Assembly: GCA_024233835.1 (NCBI GenBank)
Contig: JACKPC010000003.1
Span: 652,501 to 716,500 of the forward strand
Reading direction: 5' to 3'
Length of the DNA: 64,000 nt
DNA from: Leptospiraceae bacterium
GTDB lineage: Bacteria > Spirochaetota > Leptospiria > Leptospirales > Leptospiraceae
This document shows, piece by piece, positions 36,704-46,236 of this stretch. Position 1 is the first letter of the stretch. Each line of letters starts with the position of its first letter. The translations under genes and the position numbers were made by a program. The notes beneath the pieces were generated by a model. The model worked only from the letters and a program-made list of their open reading frames with translations, was not told where the DNA came from and searched no databases.

Positions 36704-37747
36704 ATGAGAACAAAAAAGACGCAGAAAAAGACAGAGGAATCTATTTTTATTAAGGATTATGAATTAGCTGTTAAACAGGCCAAAAAAAGTAATAAGCTAA
36801 TCATGATCGATTTTTTTACCGATTGGTGTGGTTGGTGCACGGAGCTGGATGAAAAAACATATTCAGATAAGAAGGTACAGGAAAAGCTCATACAGTCATA
36901 TATCAATCTTAAGATAGATGCGGAAACAAAAAAGGGTTCCTTGCTTGTAGAAAAATATAGAGTGAATGGGTATCCTACAATATTATTTTTAAATTCAAAT
37001 GAAGAAATTCTGGATGTAATAGGAGGCTTTCTTCCTCCGGAAGAATTCTTGACTGTACTGGAGGATATTGCAGAAGGAAAGAATACTTTCATAAGTCTGA
37101 AAGAGGAAATCTCAAAAGATCCATTGAATATAAAAGTATTAGAAAAGTATTTTATGAAACTTTCCGCATTGGAGGATGTTGAGGGTATTCGGGAAACATA
37201 TATTCAAGTTTATGAGAAATTTAAAAATACTAAGAAGAAAGATAAAAAACTCTTCGAGAAAATTTTCTATACTGTAACAGAGAATATCTATGATGATAAG
37301 GTATTTATAGAACTTTATAATATAGGAAAAGACTATCTACCCCCGGTCGATAAGGAACCTGCTCTGGCTTTACGATTTTTTGAATCCTATATAGAAACTT
37401 TTATTCACTCTTTGGAATACAAACACTCGAAAAAGAAAGATATCAGCAAGTATTTAGATGTTCTATCTGCTTATAATTTAGCACCCGGTTTTTTAGAAGA
37501 AACTGCTGAAAAAGCCTTGAGAAAGAAAACAGGAAACAAAGAATCTATTGTTATAGCACTGGTCAATTATTATGAGAAAATAGAAGCCTATGAAGAGATT
37601 ATAAAAGTTATTAATAAATTACTGGCCACACATACATCAGAAGAGCTGGATCTTAATTATTTAAATTGGAAACTGCATAAAGCTAAGATTTTTGTAAAGG
37701 CTATGGAAGAATTTGAAATTCCGGAGGAAGAAATAGAAATGGACTGA
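36704..37747 (+). CDS. Thioredoxin-like protein with C-terminal helical repeats
   Basis: A 347-residue protein whose first 115 residues form a thioredoxin fold of the thioredoxin_7/DUF255 type. The active site is W-C42-G-W-C45 in FFTDWCGWCTELDEKTY, the cis-proline segment is VNGYPTILFLN. The remaining 230 residues are helical and may be TPR-like. No signal peptide is present, so unlike many relatives this protein should be cytoplasmic. The start ATG has no visible ribosome binding site. It may reduce disulfides or act as a chaperone; its partner is unknown. Confidence 0.8.
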   Translation: MRTKKTQKKTEESIFIKDYELAVKQAKKSNKLIMIDFFTDWCGWCTELDEKTYSDKKVQEKLIQSYINLKIDAETKKGSLLVEKYRVNGYPTILFLNSNEEILDVIGGFLPPEEFLTVLEDIAEGKNTFISLKEEISKDPLNIKVLEKYFMKLSALEDVEGIRETYIQVYEKFKNTKKKDKKLFEKIFYTVTENIYDDKVFIELYNIGKDYLPPVDKEPALALRFFESYIETFIHSLEYKHSKKKDISKYLDVLSAYNLAPGFLEETAEKALRKKTGNKESIVIALVNYYEKIEAYEEIIKVINKLLATHTSEELDLNYLNWKLHKAKIFVKAMEEFEIPEEEIEMD

Positions 37748-37774
37748 GAGGTTTCATTAGGATTTTAACAAAAA

Positions 37775-37842
37775 GGAAATAAATAATTTCATAAAATAAA
37801 GAATTCTTTACGTCTATAACTATAAATAAATTATTTATTTCC
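37775..37842. promoter_or_regulatory. Inverted repeat upstream of a cysteine-rich miniprotein
   Basis: GGAAATAAATAATTT (37775-37789) and AAATTATTTATTTCC (37828-37842) are perfect 15-base inverted copies with a 38-base spacer. They precede the ATG at 37865 by 22 bases. They might be a divided operator or the stem of a leader structure. Confidence 0.5.
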
Positions 37843-37864
37843 GATAGTAATAAGGAGTAAAATT

Positions 37865-38047
37865 ATGGATATACCTCTGTGCCCTATGTGTAAACATTAT
37901 ACCGGACATGACAACGCACCGGTTTGCAAAAGAACGCATACCTGTAAAGCCTTCCCCAATGGAATCCCCCTTGAAATCATTTTTAATAAAATACAACATA
38001 CGAATTCTATACCCGGAGATAATGGATACTTATTTGAGTTGTTATAA
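37865..38047 (+). CDS. Cysteine-rich miniprotein (CPMCKHY type)
   Basis: A 60-residue protein with C-x2-C-K-H-Y, then V-C-K and C-K-A-F-P-N-G-I-P-x-E-I. This C-x2-C-K-H-Y ... C-x-A-F-P-x-G-I-P layout occurs in small proteins of many bacteria, none of which I can tie to a function. Four cysteines suggest a zinc site. AAGGAG lies before the ATG. It is followed on the same strand by a second miniprotein of related pattern. Confidence 0.7.
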   Translation: MDIPLCPMCKHYTGHDNAPVCKRTHTCKAFPNGIPLEIIFNKIQHTNSIPGDNGYLFELL

Positions 38048-38140
38048 TACCTTATAAAAATTATAAAATTGGTTTTTACATTTTGCAAAGAAGGTTTACA
38101 AAAATCTGAGGGGATTAAAAAATAGGGTAGGAGTTAAAAA

Positions 38141-38452
38141 TTGAAAGAATGTTCAACTTGCGTTCATAATAGTTTTCTTAATAAAAAAAAAGTTAAGTGT
38201 TCCAATAAAGAAAGCCAATTTTATAATCAGGAATTCTCCTATTTAAATTTTGTTTGTAAGTTTTATAAGAACGAAGACTCTTCTTCAGAGAAAAGTATAG
38301 AAGTTCTGAAACCCAGAGAATTAACCGTTCAGAAGAAGAAAGACCTGGTTAAGATATCCGAAAAAGACAGGGCTCTTACAAAAATTAAAGAACCTGTAGA
38401 AAGAAAAACCGAAGAGAAGTCTTCTAAGAAAAAAACATCAAAGAAGAAATAG
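38141..38452 (+). CDS. Cysteine-rich miniprotein with lysine-rich tail
   Basis: The start is TTG, supported by TAGGAG seven bases upstream; the protein has 103 residues. The first 50 residues contain C-x2-C-V-H, a third cysteine and V-C-K-F-Y-K, the same spacing as the miniprotein at 15932. The last 50 residues are a lysine- and glutamate-rich, probably disordered tail ending KKKTSKKK, which could bind nucleic acid. Its stop lies two bases from the end of the convergent endonuclease V gene. Confidence 0.6.
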   Translation: MKECSTCVHNSFLNKKKVKCSNKESQFYNQEFSYLNFVCKFYKNEDSSSEKSIEVLKPRELTVQKKKDLVKISEKDRALTKIKEPVERKTEEKSSKKKTSKKK

Positions 38453-38454
38453 TA

Positions 38455-39147
38455 TTATTCCCTGTTCGTTTTTAATACTGAAAGCTTAAACTTATCCACT
38501 TCAATATCAGCCAATCGAGTTGGTTCCGGGATTCGATAAGAACCCAAACAATTGAGTAAAAAATCAGCTGCTTCTTTTATTCCGAACAGATGGCCGGGAG
38601 AACAAAAAATGGGTTTTACATTTTTTCTGGTACGAATCACATAACCCAATTCTTCTCCCTTATCTTTCATTACGGACATGTCTCCTTTATTCATTCCGGG
38701 TTCTGAATAGTTACCGCACAGGTGAGATTTTGCACAACCAATTGAAGGAATCTGTAAGAGTACTCCGATATGAGCGGCAATTCCAAGTCTCCTGGGGTGA
38801 GCGATACCCTGTCCATCAAAGATAAGAACATCAGGAAGTTTGGGAAGTAAATTGAGTGTTTTGAGAATCAGGGGTCCTTCTCTAAATGATAAAAGTCCCG
38901 GTATATAGGGAAATAAAACTGTATCATATAAGGAATAAATATCTAATAGCTTTAACTCAGGGAAGGAAAATGTTAAAATTGAACAAAAACCGAGGTTGGA
39001 GGTTTTATCATAAGCGAGGTCAATTCCTGCTATGACCTTAACACTTTCAGGTTTTCCTTTGATTACAAGTTGACCTGCAAGTTCCTTTTGAAGCTGAATG
39101 GCTTCTTTCGGGCTTATATTCCGTTGTTCGAATGAGCCTGGATTCAT
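38455..39147 (-). CDS. nfi: Endonuclease V
   Basis: Endonuclease V nicks DNA next to deoxyinosine. The 230-residue protein has the residues known to be catalytic in the family: D43 in AGIDLAY, E90 in GLLSFREGP, D111 in FDGQG, H117 in AHPRR and K140 in GCAKS. Their numbering is within a residue of the expected E90/D111/H117/K140 layout of the Escherichia coli enzyme except at the N-terminus, which is longer here. Length is normal. It is transcribed towards the miniprotein gene at 38141. Confidence 0.93.
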   Translation of the reverse strand: MNPGSFEQRNISPKEAIQLQKELAGQLVIKGKPESVKVIAGIDLAYDKTSNLGFCSILTFSFPELKLLDIYSLYDTVLFPYIPGLLSFREGPLILKTLNLLPKLPDVLIFDGQGIAHPRRLGIAAHIGVLLQIPSIGCAKSHLCGNYSEPGMNKGDMSVMKDKGEELGYVIRTRKNVKPIFCSPGHLFGIKEAADFLLNCLGSYRIPEPTRLADIEVDKFKLSVLKTNRE

Positions 39148-39280
39148 CTAATATGAGTATAAATTTCTACAGGCCTTTTTTTTTCGCAAATTCAATTTTT
39201 TATTTTTAAAAATTATACTGGTAAATATATAAGGAAATTTGGAAATTTTTTTTAAATAGATTTTAGGAGACCAAAAGGCT

Positions 39281-39946
<666 letters not shown>

Positions 39947-39970
39947 GAGCTAAACGAAGAACCCAGGAAA

Positions 39971-39998
39971 GTGGGCGAACTCTCGGAGGTTCGCTTGC
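39971..39998 (+). repeat. Dispersed hairpin repeat, copy 4
   Basis: GTGGGCGAAC (39971-39980) and GTTCGCTTGC (39989-39998) pair with two G-T type changes near the base of the stem, around TCTCGGAG. It begins 24 bases after the stop of the acidic gene. A weak AAAACTTCCGA tail resembles that of other copies. Confidence 0.7.
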
Positions 39999-40144
39999 AA
40001 AACTTCCGAATACGGAGAGATGCTATCAGTATGGAAAAATCTCATAAAAATAATCCCATCTGTAAAATATTTTCTACTTTTCTTTCAAGGCAATAGAATA
40101 ATGCTGAACTTAAAGAGGTATTCTATGAGCAAGGAGATACTTAA

Positions 40145-40831
40145 ATGAGTAAGGCACCCGGATTGCTTCAAACGTCCGTCGGTAAAAAATATGTAATGGC
40201 CATAACAGGACTTATTTTATTCGGTTTTGTGATAGGTCATTTACTTGGAAACCTTCAGGTTTTTGCCGGACCGGAGAAAATGAATAACTATGCCGCATTC
40301 TTACAGGGCCTTGGACCTGCTTTATGGGCGGTCAGGGCATTTCTACTTATTGTTTTTCTTTCCCACGTAGGGGTTGCGATTCGTCTGACACGTGAAAATA
40401 GGAAAGCCAGACCTGTTCCCTATAAGCGTTTTGAAACGCATGTAGCATCCTATGCTTCAAGGACTATGGCTATTTCAGGAATCCTGGTCCTAATGTTTGT
40501 GATATTTCATTTATTACACTATACTGTAGGTGCAATTGATTCTGATCTAATGTTAGTGAAGGATGCAACGGGAAGGCATGATGTTTATGCAATGCTTGTA
40601 AAAGGCTTCAGTAGTCCTATTGTATCAGGCTGGTATATTCTCTGTATGGCTCTTCTTTCCTCTCACTTGAGCCACGGTTTTTTTAGCCTGTTTCAAACCC
40701 TGGGTTTAAATGATCCGAAAAACGATGGAAAGATAAAACTTGTGAGTGGGCTGATAGCCATTTTTATTTTCCTCGGCTATTCTTCAGTTCCGGTAGCTGT
40801 ATTAGCCGGTATTTTAAAATATCCTTATTAA
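40145..40831 (+). CDS. sdhC: Succinate dehydrogenase cytochrome b subunit
   Basis: A 228-residue, five-helix membrane protein of the single-subunit diheme cytochrome b558 type, which anchors SdhAB and passes electrons to quinone. Candidate haem histidines lie in GHLLGN, SHVGVA, FHLLHYT and SHLSHGFFSLFQTLG. The N-terminus SVGKKYVMAITGLILFGFVIGHLLGN is typical of the family. AAGGAG before the ATG fixes the start. It heads an sdhCAB operon; no sdhD is present, as expected for this type. Confidence 0.9.
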   Translation: MSKAPGLLQTSVGKKYVMAITGLILFGFVIGHLLGNLQVFAGPEKMNNYAAFLQGLGPALWAVRAFLLIVFLSHVGVAIRLTRENRKARPVPYKRFETHVASYASRTMAISGILVLMFVIFHLLHYTVGAIDSDLMLVKDATGRHDVYAMLVKGFSSPIVSGWYILCMALLSSHLSHGFFSLFQTLGLNDPKNDGKIKLVSGLIAIFIFLGYSSVPVAVLAGILKYPY

Positions 40832-40848
40832 TCTTTGGAGGAGATACT

Positions 40849-42813
40849 TTGAAATTAGATTCCAAAATTCCGTCCGGCCCTCTGGCAGATAAATGGACGA
40901 AGCATAAATTTGATTTAAAACTTGTTAACCCGGCCAATAAAAGAAAATACAAAGTCATTGTTGTGGGTTCAGGTCTCGCCGGAGCTTCTGCTTCAGCTAC
41001 TCTTGGTGAACTCGGCTATAATGTGGAATGTTTTTGTTACCAGGATAGTCCCAGAAGAGCTCATAGTATTGCAGCCCAGGGAGGGATTAACTCAGCTAAG
41101 AATTATCAGAATGATGGAGATAGCGTATTTCGCCTTTTCTATGATACGATCAAGGGAGGAGACTTCCGCTCCAGAGAAGCCAATGTTTACAGGTTGGCTG
41201 AAGTAAGTACTGCGATTATTGACCACTGCGTAGCACAGGGAGTTCCTTTTGCCCGGGAATATGGTGGACACCTTGCAAACCGTTCTTTTGGGGGAGCACA
41301 GGTTTCGAGAACCTTTTATGCAAAAGGTCAAACCGGTCAGCAGCTTCTTTTAGGAGCTTATTCAGCTTTATCCCGCCAGATTCAGGCTAAAACGGTTAAA
41401 ATGTATTCCAGACATGAAATGTTGGATCTGGTCCTGATTGATGGCCACGCGAAAGGAATTATTGTTCGGGATATGGTAACGGGTCAAATAAGTTCCCACG
41501 CGGCAGATGCAGTTATTCTGGCCACCGGTGGTTATGGTAACGTGTTTTACTTATCTACTAATGCGAAAGGCTGTAATGTTACCGCGGCTTACAGAGCTTA
41601 TAAAAAAGGTGCTCTATTTGCTAACCCCTGTTATACACAGATTCACCCGACCTGTATCCCGGTGAGTGGGGACTATCAATCCAAGCTGACTCTTATGTCT
41701 GAGTCCCTTCGAAATGATGGCCGTATCTGGGTTCCCAAGAAAAAGGGAGACACCCGTGCTCCTCATGAAATTCCCGAAAGTGAAAGAGACTATTACCTTG
41801 AAAGGAAATATCCGAGCTTTGGTAACCTTGCTCCCCGTGACATTGCCTCGAGAAGTGCGAAAGAAGCCTGTGATGCTGGCTTCGGAATCGGACCGGGTGG
41901 TAAGGGAGTATTTTTAGACTTCTCAGCCGCTGTCATGCGTTATGGTTCCAATACAGCTCCTGCCGGTTCCAGTGAGGAGGAAATTCGTCGCATAGGAGAA
42001 GAGGTTGTAAAAGATAAGTATGGAAACCTCTTTGATATGTACCAAAGAATTACTGATGAAAACCCCTATAAAGTGCCTATGCGGATTTATCCGGCGGTTC
42101 ACTATACCATGGGTGGTCTCTGGGTTGATTATAATTTAATGAGTACAATTCCCGGCCTTCATGTTCTGGGTGAAGCCAACTTCTCTGACCACGGAGCAAA
42201 CCGACTCGGAGCCAGTGCACTCATGCAGGGTCTGGCAGATGGTTATTTTGTGATTCCTTATACAATCGGAGATTATTTCGCCAGGGAAGGGCATAAGGAC
42301 ATTAAAACCGATCATCCGGAGTTCAAAAAAGCCGAGGAAGAAGTAACGAAGAAAATTCATCGTTTGCTTGCTGTAAAAGGAAAACGTACGGTTGATTCTT
42401 TTCACCGTGAACTCGGTCTTACGATGTGGGACAAGTGTGGAATGGCAAGGGATAAAAAAGGTCTCGAAGAAGCTCTGAAAAAAATTCCGGAAATCCGCGA
42501 AGAATTCTGGAAGAACGTGAATGTTCTGGGCTCAAACGAGAACTTTAACCAGAATCTGGAAAAAGCGGGTAGGGTTGCTGACTTTTTAGAATTTGGAGAA
42601 ATGATGTGTCTCGATGCTTTAACCCGTGAGGAATCCTGTGGAGGTCATTTCCGTACCGAGTATCAAACGGATGATGGAGAAGCCAAAAGACAGGATGATA
42701 AATATTGCCATGTGAGTGCCTGGGAATACCAGGGAGAAGGAAAATCTCCCAAAGAGCATCGTGAACAATTAGAGTTTGAGAATGTGAAACTCTCAACAAG
42801 GAGTTATAAGTAA
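40849..42813 (+). CDS. sdhA: Succinate dehydrogenase / fumarate reductase flavoprotein subunit
   Basis: The TTG start follows GGAGGAG at a good distance; the product has 654 residues. Motifs: the FAD Rossmann segment VVGSGLAGASASATLGELGY, RAHSIAAQGGINSAKN with the histidine that binds FAD covalently in relatives, the substrate region HPTCIPVSGDYQ and the catalytic stretch YTMGGLWVDYN. This long form is typical of the enzymes paired with a single b558 anchor. It oxidises succinate to fumarate (or the reverse) at the membrane. The stop directly abuts the GTG of sdhB. Confidence 0.95.
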   Translation: MKLDSKIPSGPLADKWTKHKFDLKLVNPANKRKYKVIVVGSGLAGASASATLGELGYNVECFCYQDSPRRAHSIAAQGGINSAKNYQNDGDSVFRLFYDTIKGGDFRSREANVYRLAEVSTAIIDHCVAQGVPFAREYGGHLANRSFGGAQVSRTFYAKGQTGQQLLLGAYSALSRQIQAKTVKMYSRHEMLDLVLIDGHAKGIIVRDMVTGQISSHAADAVILATGGYGNVFYLSTNAKGCNVTAAYRAYKKGALFANPCYTQIHPTCIPVSGDYQSKLTLMSESLRNDGRIWVPKKKGDTRAPHEIPESERDYYLERKYPSFGNLAPRDIASRSAKEACDAGFGIGPGGKGVFLDFSAAVMRYGSNTAPAGSSEEEIRRIGEEVVKDKYGNLFDMYQRITDENPYKVPMRIYPAVHYTMGGLWVDYNLMSTIPGLHVLGEANFSDHGANRLGASALMQGLADGYFVIPYTIGDYFAREGHKDIKTDHPEFKKAEEEVTKKIHRLLAVKGKRTVDSFHRELGLTMWDKCGMARDKKGLEEALKKIPEIREEFWKNVNVLGSNENFNQNLEKAGRVADFLEFGEMMCLDALTREESCGGHFRTEYQTDDGEAKRQDDKYCHVSAWEYQGEGKSPKEHREQLEFENVKLSTRSYK

Positions 42814-43566
42814 GTGGAGAAATTAAATTTAAAACTTGTTGTTTGGAGACAAAAAGATAAAAACGATAAGGGTCGATTCGAGGAATACGAAGCCAAAGAC
42901 ATCAGCGCTCATGCTTCTTTTCTGGAAATGCTGGATATCGTTAATGAAAGGCTGGAAGAAGAGGGAAAGGAACCCATCGTCTTTGACCATGATTGCCGGG
43001 AAGGGATCTGCGGAACCTGTTCTATCGTAATTAATGGAAAAGCACACGGTCATCTCGGTGGAACTACTGCCTGTCAACTTCATATGTTTAATTTTAAAAA
43101 TGGAGAAACCATTTACGTAGAACCCTGGAGAGCCAAAGCTTTTCCGGTAATTCGTGACCTCGCAACCGATCGTTCTGCCTTTGATAGGATTATACAGGCA
43201 GGCGGGTATGTTTCAGTTAATACCGGGGGAGCACCGGATGCAAACGCATTACCTATATCCAAGATTGATGCGGATGAAGCCATGGATTCAGCAGCCTGTA
43301 TTGGGTGCGGTGCCTGTGTTGCTTCCTGCAAGAATGCTTCGGCTATGCTTTTTGTTTCGGCCAAGGTCTCTCAATTTTCTCTCTTACCCCAGGGACAGGT
43401 AGAAAGAAAAGAGAGAGTGAAAAAAATGCTTCAAGCTATGGATGAGGAAGGTTTTGGAAATTGTACAAACCAGTACGAATGTGAAGCAGCCTGTCCAAAG
43501 GGAATCAGTGTGAAAAATATAGCTCGATTAAACCGAGAGTTTTTCAAAGCAGCCGTTTCTTCTTGA
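42814..43566 (+). CDS. sdhB: Succinate dehydrogenase / fumarate reductase iron-sulfur subunit
   Basis: A 250-residue subunit beginning with GTG immediately after the sdhA stop, with AAGGAG upstream inside the sdhA end. The [2Fe-2S] ligands are in CREGICGTC plus a later TTACQ; the [4Fe-4S] and [3Fe-4S] ligands are in CIGCGACVASCK and YECEAACPKGI. All expected cysteines are present. It carries electrons from SdhA to the quinone site in SdhC. A dispersed hairpin repeat closes the operon. Confidence 0.95.
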   Translation: MEKLNLKLVVWRQKDKNDKGRFEEYEAKDISAHASFLEMLDIVNERLEEEGKEPIVFDHDCREGICGTCSIVINGKAHGHLGGTTACQLHMFNFKNGETIYVEPWRAKAFPVIRDLATDRSAFDRIIQAGGYVSVNTGGAPDANALPISKIDADEAMDSAACIGCGACVASCKNASAMLFVSAKVSQFSLLPQGQVERKERVKKMLQAMDEEGFGNCTNQYECEAACPKGISVKNIARLNREFFKAAVSS

Positions 43567-43577
43567 GTTAAGCAATT

Positions 43578-43604
43578 GTAAGCGAACCATTAGGGTTCGC
43601 TTGC
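43578..43604 (+). repeat. Dispersed hairpin repeat, copy 5
   Basis: GTAAGCGAACC (43578-43588) and GGTTCGCTTGC (43594-43604) pair along 11 bases with one G-T wobble around ATTAG. It begins 12 bases after the sdhB stop and is the cleanest copy of the family. No T run follows. Confidence 0.8.
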
Positions 43605-43652
43605 CTTCCCTAGAAAGAAATATAAGAAAAATAAAGGATTATAAGAAAGGAT

Positions 43653-44273
43653 ATGGAACTGGTAGAAAAAGGTATACAGAATCTTTTTAAGGAGATTGAA
43701 AGAAGGGAAGAAAATCCCGATGATATGATGTATTCTTACCTGGTGAAAGCCGAAGCGAACATAAAAAGTTGGATGAACCTGGAGCTTGCCAGTCAGATAG
43801 ATACAATTATAGAAAATAATCCGGAGTATTCTGGCTTTAGCGTATATCCACGCCAGAAAATTAATGCCAAAAAGTTTGATATGATTATCTATTCCCAGAT
43901 GGGAATTCGTTATGTTCTGGAAATGAAATCCATAGTAAACTGGATGTCTCCGTATGAACAGTTAGATAGGGTAATATCGGACATTGATAGGTTGATTGAA
44001 CTGGAAGTTCCAAAGGGCTGTGAGAAAATTATTATACTGATGACAGCTTTTGCCAAACCTAAAAAAGATAATCTTAAAAAATACTTTCTGAGATGGATGG
44101 ACAGGGAACTGGGAAGTAATGACTACGGAATTGATAAAGAATTATTTTATAAGAAAATTACGGAAAGGTTGAAAATCATCAGAAGAATACATCTTTTGAA
44201 TCTACCGAGTATTGAAATAAAAAATGATATTTTTGAGAGTTTGATATTACAACCTTTTTATTCTAATATTTAA
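43653..44273 (+). CDS. Putative PD-(D/E)XK-fold protein
   Basis: A 206-residue protein. The stretch NAKKFDMIIYSQMGIRYVLEMKSI (split at residues about 71-93) shows D followed by two strands and E-x-K, the D-x(n)-E-x-K layout of the PD-(D/E)XK nuclease superfamily. Helical regions flank it. No known subfamily is recognised and no methylase is near, so a restriction role is not indicated. AAAGGAT precedes the ATG. Its last four bases overlap the end of the convergent desaturase gene. Confidence 0.45.
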   Translation: MELVEKGIQNLFKEIERREENPDDMMYSYLVKAEANIKSWMNLELASQIDTIIENNPEYSGFSVYPRQKINAKKFDMIIYSQMGIRYVLEMKSIVNWMSPYEQLDRVISDIDRLIELEVPKGCEKIIILMTAFAKPKKDNLKKYFLRWMDRELGSNDYGIDKELFYKKITERLKIIRRIHLLNLPSIEIKNDIFESLILQPFYSNI

Positions 44274-45148
44274 ATTTTCTTAAATAGCTTTACAAAGGGA
44301 TAGAGAAGAAGGGTACCAAAGGTTTGCATTTCCGGTTTTGAATCTTCTCCGATTCCTAATTTTAAACGAGAAGTATTTGTTAAATGGAAGGTATGAAATA
44401 GCCTGTCCCAGATAGAAAGTAAACTTCCATAATTCGTATTGGCTTCTTTTATCACTTCTGAATGATGCACCTTGTGCATTTCGGGAGAAGCAAGAAAAAC
44501 TCTGTAGAATTTATCTATCTTTTCCGGAAATGCAATATTACTGTGATGTATAAGAATATTAATTCCCAAAAAGGCATTATAGTATAGTAACTCTGTTTTA
44601 CTAAAACCTAAAAGTAATAAAATAGGAATCCGCAATAAATCTGAAAAGATAAGTTCACCAAAATGAAAGCGATAAGCACTGGTTACATCCATTTCCGGAT
44701 CACTGTGATGTACGCTGTGAAACTTCCAGAAAAAAGAAAATTCATGGTTTAAGCGATGCCAGAAATACATCCACATATCGAAACCTAAAAATGCAATAAT
44801 CGAATAGATATATACATTATTGATTTGACCCCGTAGTCCCTGGAACTGAAACTGTATGGATTCCAGATAGGATAGGGTATATAAAGAAATCGGAAACTGA
44901 ATCAGAAGAGCTAAAACCGAAAAACTTACATTCAGTTTACCATGGCTTTTTTTGTTAGAAAACTTATAATAAGGTTTCCACTTTTCCAACTGCCAGAGGA
45001 AGAGAAAAAGAAGAAGTGCAAAAATCTGGCTTAAAAAATCAAAGTTTAATAGTTTTTCTAAGGGGAACATAGTACTTTTGGATTTTCTAAAAAAATGCTC
45101 TATTCTGGCAATAAAAAGAATTTGACCGTTTATTAATTTTCTGAGCAT
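44270..45148 (-). CDS. Sterol desaturase / fatty acid hydroxylase family protein
   Basis: A 292-residue, multi-helix membrane enzyme with the histidine clusters that bind the di-iron centre: HRLNHE, HSVHHSD, a later HHSN and HKVHH. These match the fatty acid hydroxylase superfamily, which uses oxygen to hydroxylate or desaturate lipids. The substrate is unknown. The start is uncertain: the first ATG (45148) has no ribosome binding site and lies 15 bases from the divergent mscS start; an internal ATG at 45070 (MFPLEKLLNFDF) is an alternative. Confidence 0.82.
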   Translation of the reverse strand: MLRKLINGQILFIARIEHFFRKSKSTMFPLEKLLNFDFLSQIFALLLFLFLWQLEKWKPYYKFSNKKSHGKLNVSFSVLALLIQFPISLYTLSYLESIQFQFQGLRGQINNVYIYSIIAFLGFDMWMYFWHRLNHEFSFFWKFHSVHHSDPEMDVTSAYRFHFGELIFSDLLRIPILLLLGFSKTELLYYNAFLGINILIHHSNIAFPEKIDKFYRVFLASPEMHKVHHSEVIKEANTNYGSLLSIWDRLFHTFHLTNTSRLKLGIGEDSKPEMQTFGTLLLYPFVKLFKKI

Positions 45149-45163
45149 GTAAAGGAGAGGGAG

Positions 45164-46234
45164 ATGTATATGGGTTTTTTAACTGCAAAATATTATGGTA
45201 ATACGATTCTTGATTGGTCTATCGCTTTTGGTATTGTTCTGGCTTCGGTGATTCTTGCAAAAATTGTGTATTGGATTTCCGGTAATGTTTTTAAGAAATT
45301 GGCCAGTAAAACAGAAACAAAATTAGATGATATTATCGTCGATATGGTGGAAGAACCTGTTGTTTTTGCAATAACCATTATCGGCCTCTGGTGGGCTGCT
45401 GAAACCCTCACTCTTTCTCAGGAGGTAAAGGGCTGGATTGGAAAAGTTTATCATATCTTGATTGCTATTAATATCGCCTGGTTGGTTGAGAGATTGATTG
45501 ACTCTTTATTTGAAGAATACCTGATACCTCTAACAGAAAAAACAGAAACCGATCTGGATGATATAATTGTACCGGTAGTAAGAAAAGGTGTTAAAGTTAT
45601 TATCTGGTCAATCGGGATAATCGTCGGTTTAAACAATGCCGGGTATAATGTGGGGGCAATTCTTGCCGGTCTGGGTATCGGAGGTCTGGCACTGGCAATG
45701 GCTGCCAAAGATACAATTTCCAACATTTTCGGTGGAGTTACTATTCTTGTAGATCAACCCTTTAAATCAGGAGATAAGATTGAGATAAAGAATCATGAAG
45801 GAAAAGTGAAGGAAATCGGTCTGAGAAGTACCAGGCTTGAAAATATGGCCGGAAGGTTAATTACCATTCCCAATTCTTATTTTGCAGAAAATCCGGTTGA
45901 AAATAAATCAGCTGAACCCTCTCGAAAGATTTCCTTTGTATTAAGGTTAAAGTATGATACACCTTCTGAAAAAGTAGAAGAAGCCATGACGATCCTGAAA
46001 GAAATTTGTACTGAACACGCAAGTATAGGGGAACCGGTTTTGACTTCCTTTGTGAATTTTGGTGAATCAGCACTTGAGATTTTACTTATCTATTTTATTT
46101 TAAAAGAAGGAGATATTCTTCAAACTCAGACTGATGTAAATATGCAAATTTTGAAGCGGTATGAAGCAGCCAAAATACAGTTTGCCTATCCTACAAGGAC
46201 TGTTCATATACAGGGAAATGAAAAAGTTGTTTAA
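45164..46234 (+). CDS. MscS-family mechanosensitive channel
   Basis: A 356-residue small-conductance mechanosensitive channel. Helical segments fill the first 170 residues; the pore helix and beta-domain signature is GLGIGGLALAMAAKDTISNIFGGVTILVDQPFKSGDKIEI (split over about residues 167-206), followed by GRLITIPNSYFAENPVEN. It releases solutes on hypo-osmotic shock. AAAGGAGAGGGAG precedes the ATG. The next gene starts two bases after the stop, so the two are coupled. Confidence 0.9.
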   Translation: MYMGFLTAKYYGNTILDWSIAFGIVLASVILAKIVYWISGNVFKKLASKTETKLDDIIVDMVEEPVVFAITIIGLWWAAETLTLSQEVKGWIGKVYHILIAINIAWLVERLIDSLFEEYLIPLTEKTETDLDDIIVPVVRKGVKVIIWSIGIIVGLNNAGYNVGAILAGLGIGGLALAMAAKDTISNIFGGVTILVDQPFKSGDKIEIKNHEGKVKEIGLRSTRLENMAGRLITIPNSYFAENPVENKSAEPSRKISFVLRLKYDTPSEKVEEAMTILKEICTEHASIGEPVLTSFVNFGESALEILLIYFILKEGDILQTQTDVNMQILKRYEAAKIQFAYPTRTVHIQGNEKVV

Positions 46235-46236
46235 CT

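Noticed and set aside
43653..44273. Restriction-modification system
   Set aside because: Only a possible nuclease fold is present; no methylase or specificity gene is adjacent.
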